From Verpa conica (Eukaryota; Ascomycota; Pezizomycetes; Pezizales; Morchellaceae), in NCBI GenBank assembly GCA_033030425.1, contig JAUFSD010000012.1, positions 558,001-622,000 of the forward strand: DNA of 64,000 nucleotides, written 5' to 3'. The notes under the pieces were generated by a model that saw nothing but the letters and a program-made list of their open reading frames with translations, made no database searches and was not told where the DNA came from. A program made the position numbers and the translations under genes. Shown here one piece after another: positions 56,601 to 64,000 of this stretch; position 1 is the first letter of the stretch, and every line of letters starts with the position of its first letter.

Positions 56601-57288
56601 GACCAAGAAAAAGATTACGGTTGCACACTCAATCATGCAACTAGACGAACTAAAGTGTCGTAAGCGTGTTCTAAGGCGCCTTGGGTTCATCACCGATAGT
56701 GATGTTATTCAGTTAAAGGCCAGAGTGGCTTGTGAGATTAGCACGGGGGACGAACTCCTCCTCGCTGAACTCCTCTTCAACAATACCTTTAACGAGCTTT
56801 CGCCCGAACAGATTGCAGCCCTACTCAGTTGCTTTGTCTTTGAAGAAAACAGTAAAACTGAAGTCAAACTACAAGATGATCTTGCGAAGCCGTTCCAGGA
56901 GCTACAATCTCAAGCCCGACTTATTGCCAAAGTCTCTGCTGAGAGTAAGCTCCCTGTATCGGAGGACGAATATATACAGAAGTTCAAGCCGCAGTTGATG
57001 GAGGTCGTTTATACTTGGTCAAAAGGAGCCTCATTTGCTGCTATCTGTAAAATGACAGATGTGTATGAGGGGAGTTTGATCCGTATGTTTAGACGTTTGG
57101 AGGAACTGTTAAGGCAGATGAGTATAGCGGCGAAGGTTATGGGAAGTACGGAGTTGGAGGAGAAGTTTGATCAGTCACTTAAGAAAGTGCAGAGAGGTAT
57201 GAATACTCGCCTCCCCACAAAATCATTTTAGGCCGATGATTAACCAGACTCTATAGATATCGTAAATGCGGGTTCTCTATATCTGTAA
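53696..57288 (+). CDS. MTR4: Nuclear exosome RNA helicase MTR4
   Basis: MTR4 is the Ski2-like 3'-5' RNA helicase of the TRAMP complex and the nuclear exosome; it unwinds pre-rRNA and other substrates and feeds them to DIS3/RRP6. Eight exons (53696-54388, 54457-54547, 54597-54956, 55006-55710, 55770-56011, 56077-56430, 56485-57196, 57257-57288) give 1,062 aa. Helicase motifs: AHTSAGKT (Walker A), [29 protein letters not shown] (DEVH-type box), LSATIPN, then [15 protein letters not shown] and [12 protein letters not shown]. The arch/KOW insertion ([20 protein letters not shown]) binds NOP53-type AIM motifs. The C-terminal helical domain ends [11 protein letters not shown]. That last piece sits on a 32-nt terminal exon; reading through its intron would replace it with an unrelated tail. 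Confidence 0.97.
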
Positions 57289-58659
57289 GATTTTTAGCGT
57301 TGTATCGTTGAAGATGTCTGGATGTTTTGAGGTGATGGGAGTCAAAATTAAACGCGGTGATGGGGCGTTCATTTCTTTAAAACGTGTGCTTTTAACGCAT
57401 GCAGTTTCTTATTTGTAGTAGAAACATCCACTTTTTTGCTAGGGTTGAGGTGGTTATAGTACATTTCTAAGTTTGTACATAGTAATTTTTACCGGCTATT
57501 ACAAATGTCGTTGCTTTAGTTATGAAATGACGAGATAAGGACATTTTTGACAACACTTCTTTTGTGTATCTAATTGGTTAGCTGAAAGATAAATTGATTG
57601 CCAAGTTGATGATCATGGATAATCACTCGATAAGTAGTACATTCGAATTTGGACGGTCAGGTTTTATATAAGACTAGATTAGGCCAGATAAAAAGTAAGG
57701 ACCTCCCAAACCGGAAATTACAATCCTCTCCCCCTGTACTTATAATATAAGCGGCCTCTAAGCCGCCCTGGCATATATAAGTAACGCCTCATCACGCTTA
57801 CAGGACAAAAACGGTGTGAAACGAAATATTAGTAAAATAAAGATTATATTAAAAAACAACACCCTTAATACAGAATTTTATAACTAGAAAGGCTTAGCGG
57901 TCAACTACTCAAAGAACAAAACCAGTAATAAAACTAGATGTCCACTCATTTTTAAGGACAATCCTTTATGTAGTTTTCTTTTACAGTTTAATTCCCTAAA
58001 AATATTTCTTCTAGAGTAAATTCTCGGTTAGGAGGTTGAGTAGGTATTTCTACTTTATTTCTAGAGAAAAATTAACACTTAATTACTAATTATATTTGGT
58101 ACGACTATATATTATACCATAGTATGTAAGTCGAAGTACTTTAGAGAGACATATAGCAAGCGAGAGCCCCATGATCTTGATGATATTTATCTTCCTCCAC
58201 AACAATAGACCTATTTGGGTAGATGGTACATGAATTATTAATATATCCCTTCTCTACTTCAACTTGCTATTTCTTATCTATTATGATTATAAAGTGATAC
58301 CCACCTCAGGGCTTTAGTTACGTCTTATAGGAGACCGGGTATTTTTGTCCCCCTACGATATATGTATTCCCCACGTTATATTTCTAAGTTTAACAGCAAA
58401 AAAACGTGAAATGCAGATCCATAAGCAAATTACAAGCCTGTTGCCTAATTAGACCGATCGTAGAAACCGTAGAATGCCACCTTACCACCATGGCAAAGTT
58501 CTTATTGCTTTAGCATACGCGATCCAGCCTACAAATAAACCCTTGCAACAGTTACCCTGACTCGGAGAAATGTTTTTCCATCCCGTCCTACTTCACCCCA
58601 GCCGAGCCCAAGTCGCCCAAGCCCAAGCTCAAGTTCTAAGCTCCCAGAAACTGCCAACA
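57289..58659. other. Gene-free AT-rich region between MTR4 and TRAPPC2L-like gene
   Basis: This 1.37 kb is AT-rich and contains no open frame of note on either strand. It holds the MTR4 3' flank and the promoter of the next gene. I see no inverted repeat or RNA gene. Confidence 0.6.
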
Positions 58660-59226
58660 ATGACCTCACCACGAATCGCCTGCATCGCCATCATCGGCAA
58701 GAACGTACGCACTTCCATCCCGCTACTCTCTCGCTCTCGCTAACATCATCGACCAGAACTCACCACTCCACCTTTCACCCTTCCCCGCGACCTCTAACAC
58801 TCTCAAATATCACTTCCTCACACACGCGACCCTCGATGTGTTCCAGGCTCGGTTACCACTGAAGAGTAATGGTGATAGCGACTTTGGGCTGTTGTACAGT
58901 GTTGATGAAGGACTTGCGGCGTATGGATGGTTGACGAATACGGGGGTTAAGATTATTGTTGTGGTTGATGTGGGAGGTGGGGGAGCTGGGACACCGGCGA
59001 TGAAGGATGGGGAACTTAAGCCAGTACGTTATTTTTATTTGGTTAATAATAAATCCTGGAGGTCTAACCGGGTAAATAGGTGTTTAGAGCATTACAAACT
59101 GCATATATTCAATTGGTCTGTAACCCGTTCTACGAGAACGATGAAGCGAAACCAATTACTAGTAAAAGGTTTATTGATGAGGTTAAGAGGATTGGTGAGA
59201 ACTGGACCCCGGGTTTCACATTATAG
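58660..59226 (+). CDS. TCA17: TRAPP-associated sedlin-family protein (TRAPPC2L/TCA17-like)
   Basis: This is a sedlin/longin-fold protein, likely the TRAPPC2L orthologue that supports TRAPP complex assembly in ER-Golgi and Golgi traffic. Exons 58660-58704, 58757-59023 and 59080-59226 give 152 aa, about the family length. The conserved start RIACIAIIGKNNSPLHLS and the blocks LKYHFLTHATLDV and FGLLYSVDEGLAAYGWLTNTGVKIIVV are typical. The C-terminal helix has LQTAYIQLVCNPFY and FIDEVKRIG. The 45-nt first exon is needed for the conserved N-terminus. The motif LVCNPFY points to TRAPPC2L rather than TRAPPC2, but I cannot exclude the latter. The frame is intact. Confidence 0.85.
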
Positions 59227-59994
59227 AAAACTAGGAGATGTATAAAACAATCTTTTTTGAGGGGTTTAACCTGGAGTTTCTGGTTTTATATATTCCTTTC
59301 TACTTGACCTATTTATATGTCTAGTTATTGGTCGCCTAGGTTTACCTGACGATTTTTATCCAGGCCTAAGTTGCTAGAAAGATCATAGATTTAATAGAAA
59401 TTTGAGTGAACTTAATTCTCTATAAAAACTTTGTATGCAGCATTTAATTCAGGATTTGTATAGATGAGTCCATGGGCCATGACCCATGGCATAAATTGAT
59501 GTAATAAACCTAGTCTACCACCACTGGGCCACAGCTGGGAGATTTCAACGCACTCTTTTGAACTATTGGGTTCTACCAACAAGTCTTGGTTTCATGCCTA
59601 GCCTAGATTACTCAGGACACCTTTAGGAGGGGAAATTACCTACGACCCGCTATTGGTATGGTTTCCGCGGCTAGAGCTTTTACAGTGTGCTTGAGTGAGT
59701 TGAAAATAGAATAGGCTCAAGGCTGCCCGACAAAACTAGGACTGTGACCAAAGGGAGCTATTGCAAGCTAAAACTTATCAAGATTAAGTATACAGTAGCA
59801 GTTTCAAGTATCTAGCCAAAAGAGTGCAACTACGGACGCCACAACACCCAAAACCCCTCAAGATAAATATTTACACTGCAGCTGACTATAAACTATGACG
59901 CCCTCGGTTTAAATATCGCAAACCCCAATACATCATTAAAAAAAAGGGCAATCCGACAAAAACCCCACCCTGAGGGGCCGCAGATTCTGTAAAT
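59227..59994. other. Intergenic region before the SUR7-like gene
   Basis: This 768 bp is AT-rich. A 14-bp CATGGGCCATGACCCATG-type imperfect palindrome is visible near 59470-59487 but has no clear meaning. No gene is seen. Confidence 0.55.
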
Positions 59995-61033
59995 ATGAAC
60001 CACTATCTACCCCCCCAGCCTAGTGAAGAGGGGGATAATCGTCCCCCGCGCGCCGCCAGAGAGAAGGCTATTCGACGCAGAAAGCAAGTAACACTTGCAG
60101 CCGAATTCTGCAGCATTGCCTCTCTTGGCACCCTCGTCATCGTACTCCTAGGGAGCACACACATCAACAGCAATCTCGACAATGTCTGGTTCCTCAGAAT
60201 TGACTCGAGGTCTTCATTTCCGAAACGCCATCCATTATATCCAGATGTTATCTTTGATAATATTGGGAATATTAACGCGGCTCAGGTTCCGCATTTCTAC
60301 CAAGTAGGATTATGGAACTATTGCGAAGGATACGATGGGAAGGGGATTACATATTGTTCGACGCTAGCCCCTACGCAATACTTTAACCCAGTAGAGGCTA
60401 TGTTGAAGAAGGTAGTGCCTGTGAAATATGGCAAGTATTACATCTCCTAGAACGTCAAATTAGCCGAGAGTATCGTTAATGTATTTATTCCATCCGAGCT
60501 TTATAGAACCTAGCGGAATGACCGAAGCCCTTAAGAAGGCGCAACCCACAAGCAAATCCATGTTTGCATGCTTCGTTCTTGGTGGAATGTTCAGTCTCAT
60601 CTCCCTTGTATTGGGTAGGTCTTCAAAAGCCTAGCCAGAAACCTGCTCTCCAAGCCTATAATTGTAAATCTGACCTTCTAACCTCACCTCAAACTCGGTC
60701 CCTCCAGACTGGCTCTCCATAATGGTTTCTCGCAACTACGTCTTAACTTCCGTCTTCGCTTTATGCGCAGCCGGCTTCACCGTTGTCTCGGCAATCATCT
60801 CCAGTCAATTGTTTATAAGGTTCTGGTTCTGGCTGGAGTCGACCCCTGACCTGATAATCCATAGTAAGCTGGGGGTTAAAATGTATAGCTGTACTTGGAT
60901 GTCTGCAGTGTTTTCTTTGGCTGCATTTGTACTACATGTTAAGGTTGCGGCGAATATAAGTGCTGGAAAGCCAGGGTGGAAGGTTGAATGTTTGAGTGAG
61001 GAGCAGTTTCCTGTGATATCAAGTGATTCTTAA
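59995..61033 (+). CDS. SUR7/PalI-family four-span membrane protein
   Basis: This is a likely plasma-membrane protein of the fungal SUR7 (eisosome/claudin-like) family. The protein begins MNHYLPPQPSEEG with a basic stretch, then a first span (AAEFCSIASLGTLVIVLLG) and an extracellular loop with the family motif GLWNYCEGYDGKGITYCS. Three more spans follow (MFACFVLGGMFSLISLVLG; VLTSVFALCAAGFTVVSAII; SCTWMSAVFSLAAFVLHV). Exons: 59995 to about 60430, about 60507-60614, and 60708-61033, giving 289 aa. The first junction is ambiguous: a GC-AG intron (60431-60506) or a GT-AG intron (60435-60498, giving 293 aa) both keep frame. The second intron (60615-60707) is canonical. Membership rests on the GLWNYC motif and topology. 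Confidence 0.8.
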
Positions 61034-61654
61034 GCTAAGGCTGTATATATTAGGATAAACGTCTTGAGGTTATATTCTAGGGATGGAGGGTATGGCTGGA
61101 ACTCTGAGTGGAGTTTAGTTAGGCGTTACTATTGTATTAAACATCCCTGCGCGCACATACTAATGATCAAACCTACTCTATTTAGAGGACACGGCAGGCC
61201 TAAGCTCAGCTTGGTCAAAATTATATAGATAATGGCTAGCCATCCCTCGCTTTAACGATAATTTACTCTATAAATGCATCCCATCTTCTCTCGTGGTCAC
61301 ATTCCCGCATTTACAGCAGTTTCATTACAAGAAGGTATAAAGCAACGGGAAAGAAGGAAAGCATAGTCCCCCAAAATAGAAACGAAGAATAGAAAGACCC
61401 ATGAGAATTGAAACCAGAAACCCCGCCCCATAGATGATGAAAAATGAAAAATAAGGCCATGATGCAAACCACACTTAAAGGCAAACAAAAACCTAAACAG
61501 TAGAGTATATCAAAAAACAAAACCCTAATTTCGTTGCAGAAAAAATTTCACACCGAGACTCCCTTCCTGTCCTTTCTTTCTTTCTTACAGGGCATGCAGT
61601 GGATTTCGAAAAAATTACCATCTAATATGATCACCCTCTCTATTTCTCCCTCCA
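61034..61654. other. Convergent 3' spacer
   Basis: This 621 bp lies between the stops of the SUR7-like gene (+) and the unknown gene (-). It is AT-rich with no coding exon, and presumably holds both 3' UTRs. Confidence 0.6.
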
Positions 61655-63166
61655 CTATGGTTTTGATGAAGCGGCGTCATCAACATCAGCCTTCTGCTTC
61701 TTATCCTCTCCCTGTTCGCCTGCACCCCCGCTCGGCGGAAGATCCGGAATTTTTTCTCCATGTTTCTCTTTTAGCATTCGAACTATTGGTTTTACTCTCA
61801 TATCAGGCTCAGTCTCTTTCTCTTGGACTTTCGGCTCCTGTATGACACCTTTTTGATCGCTTGACTTCATTTCCTCATCTTGTTTATCGATGAAGCTCCT
61901 CTGCTCAATAACCTTTCTCTGCTGCTCAATAGCTCTCCTTTGCATTTCTGCTGCTGCTTGGATGGCTGCTTGTATACCTTCTTTGGGACTCTCATCTTCC
62001 ACTAACGTCGCTTTTTCACCCTTTGGGTGAAATTGCGGTGGTATCGGCGACGCAGGAGCCTTTGGTTGTCGTTTTACCCTCCCCACATATCTAACCTGTG
62101 TCCTGTGGAATCTCAAGTCCTCTAATGTCTCTGGGTTGAAGCTAGCAGTGATGTCTATACCCACCACCAAATTGTTACCTGTGATATGCACGATCCCATC
62201 GATCACTACATGACCTCTCGGTGGTGGCGGGGGCTTCCATGTACTCCGGAGATTTTTGTGGGTAACACCTAGACCTTGCTTAACGGCGGTTGTACCTACT
62301 ACCACCAGCTCGCCCATTGAATCCACTGTTTTCCCGCTAGCCTTTAGAGCCTGGAGCCAGCCGAAGGTAGCCTGGATAGAACTATATAGAGAGTAGAATA
62401 CCCATGAGGGGTAGAGGGTAGTGGAAAGACGGTGCATTGTGTTCTGGGGAACGGGGCGTGATACCCATTCATATTTTAGAGTTGAGAGGCGGAGGGGGTT
62501 TAAAATCCCTGCGTTTGGATTTAAGGGGTCTCGCTCTGCCGGTGATATGAGCAAACCTTTTCGTGTGTATTCCGGGGGTGGACCAATTCTAGTCACCGGT
62601 TTTTTGTAAGCTTGAGATAAAAGAAACTGAGAATGAACTAAGTGGATAAGGCTCACGGGTAATGATAGTATAGAATCGACCCTACTGCTTTCACATTGCC
62701 CCCAAATTTCGATTTGTTGTTGGCTTCGAGGTTCTTTACGAGAGTTTCAAGAATTTTAGCTGTATATCCGGTTAGCTGGCTAAAGAATTTAACTCAACAC
62801 AGAACTCAGCTCACGAATGAGGAAGAGAAACTTACCTCTAGCAGTTCGCGATTTCTTCTTATCCTGATTGAACTTTAGAAAAGCCTGAAATTCGGGGTCC
62901 GTAACTTCATATGTCTTAAGAGGGCCCTGCTCTGCAAACCCCAAAGGTATAAATAACGGTTCCTCCCATCCACCACCGAACATTTGTAACATAATATTCG
63001 CCGCAATATGACAACCGCTCAAGAGCAGGAGTCCTCGAAAGAGCCCATTAACCCGTTTGTCCTGTGGAACAAACCGAACCCGGTAAAGCTTGTATTTATC
63101 TGACTGGGCGGCGATCTTAACAGGAACTCGGGAGTGGGAAAGAAGACTCCTAAGGTTTCTGAACAT
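61655..63166 (-). CDS. Conserved-looking fungal protein of unknown function, one predicted span
   Basis: Exons 62836-63166, 62686-62759 and 61655-62626 give 458 aa. The N-terminus MFRNLRSLLSHSRVPVKIAA is basic, hydroxyl-rich and free of acidic residues, compatible with a mitochondrial presequence. A hydrophobic segment follows (FRGLLLLSGCHIAANIMLQM), then GGGWEEPLFIPLGF. A middle alpha/beta region contains GHVVIDGIVHITGNNLVVGI. The C-terminus is a charged coiled coil (IQAAAEMQRRAIEQQRKVIEQ) and a lysine-rich disordered tail. I do not recognise a named family. The ATG at 63166 is chosen because the frame extends upstream only without an ATG. The small second exon was set by phase and acceptor sequence; its junctions are less certain. 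A mitochondrial location is inference only. Confidence 0.7.
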
Positions 63167-63564
63167 GATGAGCCCGGGGAAGCGGCGTATGCCGCCGGGA
63201 TAAGCACCCAGCAAACTACTTGAAATCGCCGGTATAAAGCGATAAGAAGCCTCCCTGAACCCACGAATTCAGGGGAAATGTACAGGCAGAGTAGCCGTCG
63301 GAGAAAAGCAGTGGCGAGATCGTGAAGAAAGTGGGGGAGGAATTATCACAAAGCAGCAGGGTGCGCGTGGGTCCATGAGTGAGTCCCGCAGATGAGACTG
63401 GGGATGCGCTGAACATGCGTAGATGCGGGTACGGCATTGCGTATGGGACCGAGCCGCAACTTCACCACAGATGTCCCCTGCATCACCAACATTATAACCA
63501 CCTTAACGCCTCCACTCCCGCGTCCGACCTTTTCTCTCCACTTAACGCTATTGTCACCATTAAA
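63167..63564. promoter_or_regulatory. Divergent intergenic promoter
   Basis: These 398 bp separate the start codons of the unknown gene (-) and the VPS3844-like gene (+). No clear factor site is recognised. A plus-strand frame runs through in phase with the downstream gene but its N-terminus does not look like a signal peptide, so it is treated as leader. Confidence 0.45.
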
Positions 63565-64000
63565 ATGAGGCTTCTCGCAGGTCTCGTGGCTTCTAGCCTG
63601 GTTACTCTCGCCGCCTCCAAATTAAACAATATTGTCGCCCAACTTTCGCCGGAAGAGACACGGCTCTTGCTGGCAGAGCGTCTGGGTGTTTCCAGATTCC
63701 ATGAATTAAAACTCCAAGGAGCAGATGTACACAAAACCTACTTGGATATGTCCTCCTTCAAGGAACAGGAGAGAGAGGCAGTGGGCATGTTTACAGAGAG
63801 CCCACGGAAGGGGAACTTTGTCCTTTCACTAGCAGGCATGAAAGATAATAAACGTACGTGATAATGCGCTCAAATCTACATATATGCGACCCTGATGCAG
63901 TTGGGTTCAATGCTACGATTTATCTGACATTACTAGCTAAATAGTGAATCCCGACCTGCCTTCAATCATGATTGTCGACGATTCATTGAGCACGTATGAC
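63565..64000 (+). CDS. VPS3844-domain-like secretory protein, 5' part only
   Basis: The gene runs off the window. Exon 1 is 63565-63853 and exon 2 starts at 63945, joined by a GTACGT donor and an AAATAG acceptor so that AGMKDNKLNPDLPSIMIVDD reads through. The protein starts with a clear signal peptide (MRLLAGLVASSLVTLAAS). It then has LSPEETRLLLAERLGVSRFH, which I associate with fungal proteins carrying a C-terminal VPS3844 (vacuolar sorting/ER membrane) domain. The diagnostic C-terminal domain lies beyond the window, so the name is tentative. The ATG at 63565 was selected because it begins the signal peptide. Confidence 0.6.

Overview
This is a 64 kb stretch of nuclear genome from a filamentous ascomycete. 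The clues are short spliceosomal introns (about 50-70 nt, GTRNGT donors, CTAAC/CTAAT branch points shortly before the acceptor), fungus-specific families (GWT1, SUR7-like, VPS3844-like, a fungal STAND/NACHT-ankyrin receptor) and fungal-type intron-rich housekeeping genes. I infer Pezizomycotina and cannot name the genus. Most genes were assembled by reading splice sites by eye. For the genes with exon lists the spliced length is a multiple of three and ends on a natural stop.

Layout: 1-2.0 kb has no gene but holds an inverted-repeat element. 2.0-10.7 kb holds GWT1 (-), a U2-associated SR140-like splicing factor (+), PCNA (-) and NOP53 (-). 10.7-18.1 kb is an accessory island with an intact 1,099-aa NLR-like receptor (fungal N-terminal STAND domain, NACHT, near-identical ankyrin repeats), two small orphan ORFs, and repeats related to the 3' end of the neighbouring DIS3 gene. 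18.1-24.4 kb is a head-to-head pair, DIS3 (-) and UTP12 (+). 24.4-27.6 kb is gene-poor and carries two MITE-like elements and a small unknown gene. 27.6-37.3 kb holds GTP cyclohydrolase I (+), RNA polymerase I subunit RPA190 (-) and a DEK-C/AT-hook-like chromatin protein (-). 37.3-40.4 kb is gene-poor and contains a diverged second DEK-C copy. 40.4-51.6 kb holds NDC1, the AP-1 beta subunit and Elongator ELP1, all on the minus strand. 53.7-64 kb holds MTR4 (+), a TRAPPC2L/TCA17-like gene (+), a SUR7-family protein (+), an unknown fungal protein (-) and the first part of a VPS3844-like gene (+).

Functionally the window is rich in ribosome biogenesis and nuclear RNA processing: RPA190 (rRNA synthesis), UTP12 (SSU processome), NOP53 (exosome adaptor with a visible LFxxD arch-interaction motif), MTR4 (the helicase that binds that motif) and DIS3 (exosome nuclease). 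The most unusual locus is the NLR gene. Its ankyrin array is homogenised except at likely ligand-contact positions, its linker is built from duplicated 84-nt exons, its P-loop lies on a 25-nt exon, and DIS3-3'-like repeats lie on both sides of it.
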